A stretch of DNA of 13,601 nucleotides. Source: Chlamydiales bacterium (lineage in GTDB: Bacteria > Chlamydiota > Chlamydiia > Chlamydiales > JAACFD01). The stretch lies in the NCBI GenBank assembly GCA_009937555.1, contig JAACFD010000024.1, positions 1 to 13,601 on the forward strand, written 5' to 3'. The stretch's first letter is position 1, and every line of letters begins with the position of its first letter. Below are positions 1-6,665 of this stretch, piece after piece. The notes under the pieces are model-generated. The model did no database searches. It was not told the origin of the DNA and saw only the letters and a list, made by a program, of their open reading frames with translations. The translations under genes and the position numbers were made by a program.

Positions 1-444
1 AATAAGTCCCCTAATTTGTTTATGGAGCTTCAATTTTATACAGATAAGCTATCACCACGAATCTCTAAGGGAGACCAACTAACTCTAACTCTAGATAAAA
101 AAGAGCAACTTTCCCTTTTTTGTGTGGATTCTAAAAGCTCTTTTCAAGAAAACCTAAAGCATACAGCTACTCACAACTCTACCCACCCCACACAAAAAAC
201 TCACACTCCTTCATCAAGAGGCCCTAGTCATTTCAGCGGAATAGGTTTTAGCTCGAGAGTTGGGGTGTTAGCTTCTTTTAGTGTCACACAGGAGCAAATA
301 GATAAAATCCTGCAAGCTGAGAGCCTTAGCCTTCAATTTAATGACCAGCTTAGCCAAACACCGCTTACAGGAACTTTAAAAGAAAAAAATCTGGATATTC
401 TTAAAGAATTTAAAAACCAACTTAAGAAAAAAGAACTTATCTAA
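1..444 (+). CDS. Hypothetical protein, C-terminal part (5' end outside window)
   Basis: I do not recognise this protein. The frame is open from base 1 (first codons read N-K-S-P-N-L-F-M), so the listed TTG/ATG codons near 16-24 need not be the start and the gene probably begins upstream of the window. The visible 147 residues have three parts: an N-terminal stretch with alternating hydrophobic residues that looks like beta structure (around QLTLTLDKKEQLSLF), a His/Thr/Pro/Ser-rich linker (about 30 residues), and a C-terminal part ending in a Lys-rich helix. No membrane segment is visible in this part. The TAA stop (442-444) overlaps the TAG stop of the convergent gmd (443-441), and no terminator separates the two genes. 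The reading frame is plausible as coding; its function is unknown. Confidence 0.6.
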   Translation, partial: NKSPNLFMELQFYTDKLSPRISKGDQLTLTLDKKEQLSLFCVDSKSSFQENLKHTATHNSTHPTQKTHTPSSRGPSHFSGIGFSSRVGVLASFSVTQEQIDKILQAESLSLQFNDQLSQTPLTGTLKEKNLDILKEFKNQLKKKELI

Positions 445-1571
445 ACACTTTTTCTGCTTTCAGCTTTATAGTCTGATTCGACCATCAGTTTAACTAACTC
501 TTTAAAGCTCGTGTTAGCTTTCCATTTAAGCTTATCTTTAGCTTTAGTAGCATTACCTAAAAGTAAATCAACTTCTTTAGGTCTAAAGTACTCCGGGTCA
601 ATCTCAACCACAACCTCTTTAGTCTTAGCATTAATACCTTTTTCATGAATTCCAGAACCTTTCCAAGCAATATCAATACCCAATTCTTTAAAGCTAAGTT
701 CAACAAATTCTCGTACTGAATGAGTTTCTCCTGTAGCAACAACAAAGTCTTCAGCTTTCTTCTGTTGAAGCATTAACCACATAGCTTCTACATAATCTTT
801 TGCATAACCCCAGTCTCTTTTAGCATCCAAGTTACCAAGGTAGAGTTTATTTTGTTTCCCTAGTTTAATTTTAGCAGCAGCCTGAGTGATTTTTCTAGTG
901 ACAAAAGTCTCTCCTCTTCTTGGCGACTCATGGTTAAATAAAATTCCATTCACTGCAAAAATACCATAAGCCTCCCTATATAGCTTTGTAATCCAAAATC
1001 CATACAGTTTTGCCACAGCATAAGGAGAACAAGGATTAAATGGAGTAGTTTCACTTTGAGGAGTTTCTACTACCTCTCCATACAACTCACTTGTTGAAGC
1101 TTGATAAAACTTTGCTTTATTCTTTAACCCTAAAAAACGAATGGCCTCTAATATTCGTAAAGTTCCAACAGCATCTGTCTGTGCTGTATACTCAGGAATA
1201 TCAAATGAAAGTCTGACATGACTTTGTGCAGCAAGGTTGTAAATTTCATCAGGCCTTACTTCATTAATCAAACTGGTTACACTATTTGAATCTGTTACAT
1301 CACCATAGTGAAGAATGAAAGATACATTTCTCTCATGTAGATCCTTATATAAATGATCTAATCTCTGTGTATTTAAGCTAGAAGAACGCCTTTTAACTCC
1401 ATGAACCTCATAGCCTTTTTCAAGTAACAGTTCTGAGAGATAAGCTCCATCCTGACCCGTAACGCCAAATATTAGCGCTACTTTACGTTCTTGTGTACTC
1501 TCTACTGCAGAAGCCTCTAGCAAGAAGCTCAAAGCAATAATAAGTGCAAATATTCTAAATAGCATTTTCAT
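441..1571 (-). CDS. gmd: GDP-mannose 4,6-dehydratase with N-terminal signal-like segment
   Basis: This enzyme converts GDP-D-mannose to GDP-4-keto-6-deoxy-D-mannose, the first step to GDP-L-fucose. It is an extended SDR protein: NAD(P)-binding GVTGQDG at residues 36-42, KRRSSSLNTQR substrate/cofactor region, catalytic Thr160/Glu162 (in STSELYG) and Tyr184-x3-Lys188, then the FNHESPRRGETFVTRKI block typical of Gmd. I chose the ATG at 1571 because GAGG (1581-1578) lies 6 nt upstream. A longer frame reaches 1604 but has no better site. The 376-aa product starts with K-M-L-F-R, a hydrophobic run, and ASA before VES, which reads as a Sec signal peptide of about 22 residues. E. coli Gmd begins directly at the KVAL-GVTGQDG strand. 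No ATG, GTG or supported TTG lies between the signal and the Rossmann strand. The start lies inside the end of fcl (17-nt overlap), so the two are probably translationally coupled. The enzyme identity is secure; export is inferred. Confidence 0.95.
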   Translation of the reverse strand: MKMLFRIFALIIALSFLLEASAVESTQERKVALIFGVTGQDGAYLSELLLEKGYEVHGVKRRSSSLNTQRLDHLYKDLHERNVSFILHYGDVTDSNSVTSLINEVRPDEIYNLAAQSHVRLSFDIPEYTAQTDAVGTLRILEAIRFLGLKNKAKFYQASTSELYGEVVETPQSETTPFNPCSPYAVAKLYGFWITKLYREAYGIFAVNGILFNHESPRRGETFVTRKITQAAAKIKLGKQNKLYLGNLDAKRDWGYAKDYVEAMWLMLQQKKAEDFVVATGETHSVREFVELSFKELGIDIAWKGSGIHEKGINAKTKEVVVEIDPEYFRPKEVDLLLGNATKAKDKLKWKANTSFKELVKLMVESDYKAESRKSV

Positions 1572-2556
1572 AATTATCCTCGTACCATTTAACCGTTTTT
1601 TCAATACCCTTTTTCAAAGGTGTTTTAGCTTCCCATCCTAATTTTTTTATGCGACTCACATCTAAAAGTTTTCTTGGAGTGCCATCAGGATAAGTAGGAT
1701 TAAAGACCAGTTTACCCTTATAGCCCACTACATCCTTGATTAAGCTTGCCAGCTCGTGAATGCTAACATCTTCTCCTGTACCTACATTTAAAGGCATATT
1801 CCCTTGATAGTTTTGCATTAAAAAGACAACTGCTTTTGCCAAGTCCTCTACATACAAAAACTCTCGTTTAACTTTTCCTGTTCCCCAAACTTCAACCTGA
1901 TTTTTATTCTCTTTTTTAGCTGACACGAACTTTGCAATTAATGCAGGCATTACATGAGAACTTTTAAGATCAAAGTTATCGCCAGGCCCATAAAGGTTTG
2001 TAGGCATACACGATATAAAATCAGTGCCATACTGTTTGTTGTATGATTCACAAAGCTTTAAGCCTGCAATTTTAGCTATAGCATAAGGCTCATTTGTCTT
2101 TTCTAAGGGAGAGCTTAATAAATCTTCTTCTTTAATTGGCTGTGGAGCATGTCTTGGATAAATACATGATGACCCTAAAAAGACTAACTTCTTTACCCCT
2201 CTTTTATATGCCTGGTGAATTACATTTAACTCTATTGCAAGGTTGTCGTAGATAAAGTCAGCTGGATAGTCAGAATTTGCTTTAATCCCTCCAACTTTTG
2301 CTGCAGCTAGTATTACTATATCAGGTTTATTCTCTTTGAAGAAATCAGCTACAGCACTTTGCTCTTTTAAATTTAGCTCTTTCGAGCTTTTTGTAATAAT
2401 ATTATCAAAGCCTTGGCTTTTCAGCTCTTGATGGATAGCTTTACCAACAAGACCATTATGACCAGCTAGATAAATCTTACTTTCCTTTGATATATCCTCT
2501 TTAGAAAAAAGAAAAAAAGGAAGTAAGCAACAGATAAAAATAATTTTCTTTAACAC
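1555..2556 (-). CDS. fcl: GDP-L-fucose synthase (GDP-4-keto-6-deoxymannose epimerase/reductase) with signal-like N-terminus
   Basis: This enzyme epimerises and reduces GDP-4-keto-6-deoxymannose to GDP-L-fucose with NADPH, using the product of the adjacent gmd. Visible motifs are GHNGLVG (residues 32-38), AAAKVGG, GSSCIYP (Ser129, Cys131), YAIAK (Tyr158, Lys162) and SSHVMPAL (His201). Each of these lies 22 residues beyond the E. coli Fcl catalytic residue (Ser107, Cys109, Tyr136, Lys140, His179), so the only length difference over this part is an N-terminal extension. That extension reads MLKKIIFICCLLPFFLFS then KED, a basic start and a hydrophobic core like a Sec signal peptide or membrane anchor. 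The start is GTG at 2556, with AAGGAG (2569-2564) 7 nt upstream. No ATG, GTG or TTG codon lies between the hydrophobic run and the Rossmann strand. It is the first gene of the fcl-gmd operon. T-runs of 7 and 6 nt encode part of the hydrophobic core. Confidence 0.95.
   Translation of the reverse strand: MLKKIIFICCLLPFFLFSKEDISKESKIYLAGHNGLVGKAIHQELKSQGFDNIITKSSKELNLKEQSAVADFFKENKPDIVILAAAKVGGIKANSDYPADFIYDNLAIELNVIHQAYKRGVKKLVFLGSSCIYPRHAPQPIKEEDLLSSPLEKTNEPYAIAKIAGLKLCESYNKQYGTDFISCMPTNLYGPGDNFDLKSSHVMPALIAKFVSAKKENKNQVEVWGTGKVKREFLYVEDLAKAVVFLMQNYQGNMPLNVGTGEDVSIHELASLIKDVVGYKGKLVFNPTYPDGTPRKLLDVSRIKKLGWEAKTPLKKGIEKTVKWYEDNYENAI
1578..1581 (-). promoter_or_regulatory. Ribosome binding site of gmd
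   Basis: GAGG on the minus strand lies 6 nt before the ATG at 1571, inside the last codons of fcl. It supports the 1571 start over the upstream ATG at 1604 and keeps the signal-like segment at the extreme N-terminus. Confidence 0.65.
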
Positions 2557-2563
2557 ACTTATA

Positions 2564-2569
2564 CTCCTT
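2564..2569 (-). promoter_or_regulatory. Ribosome binding site of fcl
   Basis: AAGGAG on the minus strand sits 7 nt before the GTG at 2556. It fixes the start at the codon that includes the signal-like N-terminus of the fucose synthase. Confidence 0.8.
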
Positions 2570-2669
2570 CAATGGTGGTGACCAATGAAGCAAAATAATC
2601 AAGCTCCTCAATTAGATCAAGCAAAGTATTTTAATCTTTGAGAGCTGTATAAATCCTATCCAATACCCA

Positions 2670-2699
2670 TTGCAAAAAAGCCTTTGTTTTATCTATGAT
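2670..2699 (+). promoter_or_regulatory. Candidate sigma70-type promoter of acs
   Basis: TTGCAA (2670-2675) and TATGAT (2694-2699) are separated by 18 nt, and the acs ATG follows 46 nt after the -10 box. The match is good but found by eye in an AT-rich region. The same 189-nt gap must also hold the promoter of the divergent fcl-gmd operon, for which I see no strong box. Confidence 0.45.
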
Positions 2700-2745
2700 T
2701 TTTTACTTTAAACCTAATCTCAGCTACAAATAAAAGGAGAGTGAG

Positions 2746-4689
2746 ATGGAGATTGAAACACTTAGCCATGACAACACAACATACAAAAGCTCCTCTTTAT
2801 TTAAATCTAAAGCAAACTATCAAGATCCTTTAGTTTATCAAAAAGCTAGTGAAAACCCTCTTGAATTCTGGGAAGAGCAAGCCAGCAAACTAAAATGGAT
2901 AAAGAAGTGGGATAAAACTCTTGAATGGAACCGCCCCTTCTCAAAATGGTTTGTTAATGGAAAGCTAAACGCTTGCTATAACTGTCTCGATATACACCTA
3001 GAAAATAAAGCAAGTAAAACTGCTATTATATGGGAAGCTGAAGATGGAGAAGTTCAAAACTTAAGTTATCAGGACTTATATAATGAAGTGAATCGTCTAG
3101 CAAATGTCATGAAAAGTCGCTTTAAAGTCAAAAAAGGCGATCGAGTGACACTATACATGCCTCTTGTTCCTGAGTTAGTTGCAGCAACCTTAGCTTGTGC
3201 AAGAATAGGAGCTATTCATAGCGTAGTTTTTGGTGGCTTTAGTGAAACCTCCTTAAAAGATCGTCTTATTGACTCAGGCTCTAAACTTCTTATAACAGCT
3301 GACGGAGGCTACAGAAGAGGTAAGAAGGTACCCCTTAAAGAAATTGCAGATAAAGCACTTGCTTCTAAAGAAACCCAAGTAGAAAATGTTATCGTCTTTC
3401 AGAGATTTAAGGGTCAGCATAACCCTCCTCTTCAAGAAGGTAGAGACTTCATGTACCACAACCTTCTCAAAGAGGCTAATGCATTTTGTGAGCCTGAAGT
3501 TATGGACAGTGAAGATACCCTATTTATACTCTACACTTCAGGAACAACAGGCAAACCCAAAGGCATTGTTCACTCAACAGGTGGCTACCTAACCCATGCT
3601 AAATACTCTACTAATGCTGTCTTTGATATAAAAGATGAAGATATCTACTGGTGTACTGCTGATGTAGGTTGGATAACAGGTCATAGCTACCTAGTCTATG
3701 GCCCCCTGTCAAATGCTGCCACTATCTTTATGTACGAAGGCTCACCTGACTACCCTGAAAAAGACCGCTTTTGGCAGCTTATTGATAAGCACCAAATAAG
3801 TATTCTATATACAGCTCCTACAGCTATTCGTGCATTTATGAAATGGGGAGATGATCTACCTGCTAAACACAAACTAAGCTCTCTTCGCCTATTAGGTTCT
3901 GTAGGCGAGCCTATAAACCCTGAAGCGTGGCTATGGTACTATAATCACATAGGACATAAGAACTGTCCTATTGTTGATACTTGGTGGCAAACAGAGACTG
4001 GTGGCATTATGGCCAGCAACCTCCCTGCTTTGAACGACATGAAACCAGGTTCTACAGGCATAGCTTTACCAGGCATTAGTATAGAAATACTAGATAAAGA
4101 TGCTAGCTCTATAAAAGAAGGAGGAGGACTTTTATCTATTACAAAACCTTGGCCTAGTATGTTAAGAGGGATTTGGGGTGATAATAAGCGCTATGAAGAA
4201 GTCTACTGGAGTAAATTTGAAACCTATTTTGCTGGAGACGGAGCATCTATTGATAAAGATGGCTATATAAAAGTTCTAGGTAGGGTAGATGATGTTTTAA
4301 ATGTTGCAGGACATCGTATTGGAACAATGGAGTTAGAAAGTGTCTTAGTAGAACACACGACTACTGCTGAAGCTGCTGTCATAGGAGTTGAAGATGAGCT
4401 TAAAGGACAAGCTATTGTAGCCTTTGTCACTCTAAAAGAAGGAATTGCACAATCTGATAACTTAAAGAAAGAGCTCACAGCATTCATATCACACAAAATT
4501 GGACCTATTGCCAAACCTAAAGAGATATTCTTTATGAGCGATCTACCTAAAACAAGAAGCGGGAAAATCATTAGAAGGTTACTAAAGGCCCTTGCTCAAA
4601 ATAAGGAGCTAGGTGATTTAACCACCCTGGCAAACCCTGAAGTTATTGAAGTCTTTAGAAAGCTTCAGGTTCAAAATGCATCCTCATAG
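2746..4689 (+). CDS. acs: Acetyl-CoA synthetase (AMP-forming)
   Basis: It activates acetate to acetyl-CoA through an acetyl-AMP intermediate in the cytoplasm. At 647 residues it has the usual length for the family and matches end to end. Motifs seen: CoA-site GGYRRGKKVPLK; P-loop-like YTSGTTGKPKG at residues 263-273; DTWWQTETGG at 411-420, where Trp414 is the residue that limits the pocket to acetate in Salmonella Acs; YFAGDGA; hinge region GRVDD at 512-516; and PKTRSGKIIRRLL with Lys607, equivalent to the lysine that is acetylated to switch Acs off in Salmonella (Lys609). AAAGGAG (2733-2739) lies 6 nt before the ATG. The gene stands alone between the divergent fucose operon and a strong terminator. 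No acetyltransferase or deacetylase gene is visible, so regulation by acetylation is only inferred from the conserved lysine. Confidence 0.98.
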   Translation: MEIETLSHDNTTYKSSSLFKSKANYQDPLVYQKASENPLEFWEEQASKLKWIKKWDKTLEWNRPFSKWFVNGKLNACYNCLDIHLENKASKTAIIWEAEDGEVQNLSYQDLYNEVNRLANVMKSRFKVKKGDRVTLYMPLVPELVAATLACARIGAIHSVVFGGFSETSLKDRLIDSGSKLLITADGGYRRGKKVPLKEIADKALASKETQVENVIVFQRFKGQHNPPLQEGRDFMYHNLLKEANAFCEPEVMDSEDTLFILYTSGTTGKPKGIVHSTGGYLTHAKYSTNAVFDIKDEDIYWCTADVGWITGHSYLVYGPLSNAATIFMYEGSPDYPEKDRFWQLIDKHQISILYTAPTAIRAFMKWGDDLPAKHKLSSLRLLGSVGEPINPEAWLWYYNHIGHKNCPIVDTWWQTETGGIMASNLPALNDMKPGSTGIALPGISIEILDKDASSIKEGGGLLSITKPWPSMLRGIWGDNKRYEEVYWSKFETYFAGDGASIDKDGYIKVLGRVDDVLNVAGHRIGTMELESVLVEHTTTAEAAVIGVEDELKGQAIVAFVTLKEGIAQSDNLKKELTAFISHKIGPIAKPKEIFFMSDLPKTRSGKIIRRLLKALAQNKELGDLTTLANPEVIEVFRKLQVQNASS

Positions 4690-4731
4690 CTAGCCTATAA
4701 CCTAGACTGCAGTATTCACAACCACAAATAC

Positions 4732-4778
4732 AGCAAGTTATTAGCTAATTTTAGATACGCTAGTAACTTGCTTTTTTT
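4732..4778 (+). terminator. Rho-independent terminator of acs
   Basis: A 14-nt arm (4732-4745, AGCAAGTTATTAGC) pairs with 4759-4772 (GCTAGTAACTTGCT) with one G-U pair, and a run of seven T follows (4772-4778). It lies 42 nt after the acs stop. Confidence 0.85.
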
Positions 4779-4780
4779 CA

Positions 4781-5008
4781 GATGAACTATATACCAAAAG
4801 AGATGCTGAAAATAGAGATAGCCTAACGGCCAGAAATATTTTTTGCGATCTTGATACAAGCCTTGATGGATATGTAATGCGAGACCATGATCTTGCTTTA
4901 ACAAGAATAGTCGAAAAATTGTTAGCACCTTATGTATCAACAGAAGATATTTGCAAGCTTTTCAGAGTAGCTATAGATAAGCATTACCCAGCACATTAAA
5001 TTCTCTAT
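4781..5008 (+). pseudogene. 5' remnant of paralogous family copy A, ended by an in-frame TAA
   Basis: This stretch is in the same frame as the downstream gene at 5009 and is open from 4745 to a TAA at 4997-4999. Its translation aligns with the middle of copy B (967-aa protein): DGYVMRDHDL matches EGYMLREKDL, and the alignment continues across the stop (LAHIKEYYPLF against VAHLDEFYPSF) with a one-residue length difference over about 60 residues. The first ~480 codons present in copy B are missing, so the remnant begins abruptly just after the acs terminator. I see no start codon with a ribosome site. It is best read as the decayed front of the gene whose 3' part is still open at 5009-6373. Confidence 0.75.
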
Positions 5009-6373
5009 ATGCTTGCCCACATAAAAGAGTACTATCCTCTATTTGAGTTTCCTTTATCAGGTTATAAGAGCGCCTTTGATCGATACGAGAGGTATTTAGA
5101 AGTAGCTGGTCAATTAGCTTCAGCAGAAGACAAGGCTACTTCTGCTAGTGAAGTATTTTTCAGGTCTAGCTTACAGCCCCCTCTCGCAACAGCCTCCTTG
5201 ATAATAGAAAGTCTCATTCCTTTTTTAAGCAAGCTTCTCTATCCAACAGTAGAAGAAGAGGGAGAAAATCCAATAATAGAGGCTTTCAAGCACTCTCTAA
5301 TTTATCAAGTACGGGGTAGTAGAAGTGAAGAAGTAAATTCTATTTTACTAATGATCCAGCTAGACTTTTTAGAAGAAAGCTCTACAGCCTTAGAGATCGT
5401 GAAGGATGAGTTTATTAGAACTACTCTAACAGATAGTCATAGAAGTTTAGCTTACCTTGACGAAGCTTTTGCCTACCTACAAGAACTTAAAGCCCAAGCT
5501 CTAACAAACCTGCAAGCTAAAGCTCATCAAGAGCGCATGGCTGAGGAGTTTCAACTGCAGTCTCCTGTTGCTGTTGCTGATAGCAAAGAAGAAGAAGGTG
5601 ACGAGCTCACTACCTTCTCTCCTAGTCCTGCTGCTATAATTAGCGAAATGCGAGTAATCACTCTGACTAATGCTAAAATTCATGCACTTAACTCACTTTT
5701 GAAAAGCATTAAAGATCGTCTAGAAGCATTCTTAGGAATGAAAAAACTATCTCTAGAAGGCCTGAAAACAGTATCGGGAGATGTATTTACGGCTGAACAG
5801 CTTGAAGAAATATCTACCGCAATAGTAGAGAGATTAAAGGCTCTAGATAAAGCCAGCCCTAGGCATTTAGATAGAGCCGACTCCCCTGTAAGTAGCTCTT
5901 CTAGCTTAGATCATACAGATAATGAGGATGATATAGAGCCCTCAAAAATATTAGATTCGTTGCTTGAGCTTGATGAAAATGAACTTAAACATGCTGTTAA
6001 AATAGTTGTGTTAGACGTCATTAGAAAAAAAGCATTTGAAGCTTCAGATATTACCAGAATCTATGAGGCTATAGAAAGTAGAGCCTTAAACTTTACTTAT
6101 CACTATACTCCCGTATTAGGTAAAGAGAAACAACCTCCTTTACCTCTAGAACTTGATCAGGAAGCTTCCTCTACTCTTTTCAGGGCACTTTTAAGAGTCC
6201 CTATACAACAACTTTATAGCCTATTTACAGGTGTAGACAGAAAAGACAAAAAGCTTTTAGCTTTACCTGGTATATATACTCTTTCTCATCCACATATAAA
6301 GGAGGAAGTGACAAGAGCTTTCAGCGAAACTCTAAGGCCTTTTGTTGAAATAGCTGCACTAGGTGATGATTAA
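5009..6373 (+). CDS. Copy A of unknown paralogous family, C-terminal portion; probable pseudogene fragment
   Basis: The 454 codons correspond to the C-terminal half of copy B (967 aa). Matching blocks are LxxIxxLIPFLxxLxYP, SSTALE (same in both), a Leu/Glu-rich helix (EQLEEISTAIVERLKAL against ARLEEDALAILEELKGL), a Ser/Asp-rich linker near residues 288-312 (DRADSPVSSSSSLDH onward), and a C-terminal domain with LFRALLRVPIQQLY (LFRALLRAPIQELY in B). The ATG at 5009 has no Shine-Dalgarno and falls inside the homologous region, just after an in-frame TAA, so it is probably not a natural start. The hydrophobic N-terminal segment of copies B and C is absent. The rest of the frame is intact, which points to recent decay or to retention of a C-terminal domain protein. 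No known family is recognised. A terminator follows at 6416. Confidence 0.6.
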   Translation: MLAHIKEYYPLFEFPLSGYKSAFDRYERYLEVAGQLASAEDKATSASEVFFRSSLQPPLATASLIIESLIPFLSKLLYPTVEEEGENPIIEAFKHSLIYQVRGSRSEEVNSILLMIQLDFLEESSTALEIVKDEFIRTTLTDSHRSLAYLDEAFAYLQELKAQALTNLQAKAHQERMAEEFQLQSPVAVADSKEEEGDELTTFSPSPAAIISEMRVITLTNAKIHALNSLLKSIKDRLEAFLGMKKLSLEGLKTVSGDVFTAEQLEEISTAIVERLKALDKASPRHLDRADSPVSSSSSLDHTDNEDDIEPSKILDSLLELDENELKHAVKIVVLDVIRKKAFEASDITRIYEAIESRALNFTYHYTPVLGKEKQPPLPLELDQEASSTLFRALLRVPIQQLYSLFTGVDRKDKKLLALPGIYTLSHPHIKEEVTRAFSETLRPFVEIAALGDD

Positions 6374-6415
6374 GAGGGTAAATCTATCACTTAAAATAAT
6401 CTAATACCTATGAAT

Positions 6416-6463
6416 ACACCAGCTATCACTAACTATAGTTAATTGTTAGCTGGTGTTTTCTTT
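6416..6463 (+). terminator. Rho-independent terminator after copy A
   Basis: ACACCAGCTA (6416-6425) pairs perfectly with TAGCTGGTGT (6447-6456), with a 21-nt loop. It is followed by TTTTCTTT. It lies 43 nt after the stop of copy A, so even the truncated copy keeps its terminator. Confidence 0.75.
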
Positions 6464-6543
6464 ACTATAGATAAGCAAAAGTTTTCACCCATATTACCCC
6501 TTTCTAAAAGCTCTCAAAACACTGTTTAAAGCATACTTTGTTA

Positions 6544-6572
6544 TTGACACAATAGAATTAGGAGAGTAATAT
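6544..6572 (+). promoter_or_regulatory. Promoter of copy B
   Basis: TTGACA (6544-6549) is a perfect -35 consensus and is followed after 17 nt by TAATAT (6567-6572). Transcription would start near 6579, giving a leader of about 85 nt that contains the A16 tract. Confidence 0.65.
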
Positions 6573-6586
6573 ATCCGGCTGTTTTC

Positions 6587-6602
6587 AAAAAAAAAAAAAA
6601 AA
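6587..6602 (+). repeat. Homopolymeric A16 tract in the leader of copy B
   Basis: Sixteen consecutive A residues start 14 nt after the -10 box and end 63 nt before the ATG. A tract of this length is prone to length change by slippage and lies where it would alter the early transcript rather than the reading frame. Copy C has a shorter A8 tract (9851-9858) at a comparable place. Confidence 0.9.
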
Positions 6603-6665
6603 TCTAACTTCCTTTTTTGATAGGTAAGGGAAGCAAAGATTTAAGCACAGCAAGGATTTTGTAGT

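Noticed and set aside
1572..1604. Longer gmd start at 1604
   Set aside because: It would add 11 residues in front of the signal-like segment, and the ATG at 1571 has GAGG at a proper distance.
4263..4571. Minus-strand frame of 102 codons inside acs
   Set aside because: It lies fully within a well-supported acs gene, has no ribosome site and shows no family motif; it is a shadow frame.
4716..4940. Minus-strand frame of 74 codons downstream of acs
   Set aside because: It lies opposite the acs terminator and the remnant of copy A, whose plus-strand frame has clear homology to copy B; no ribosome site or known motif.
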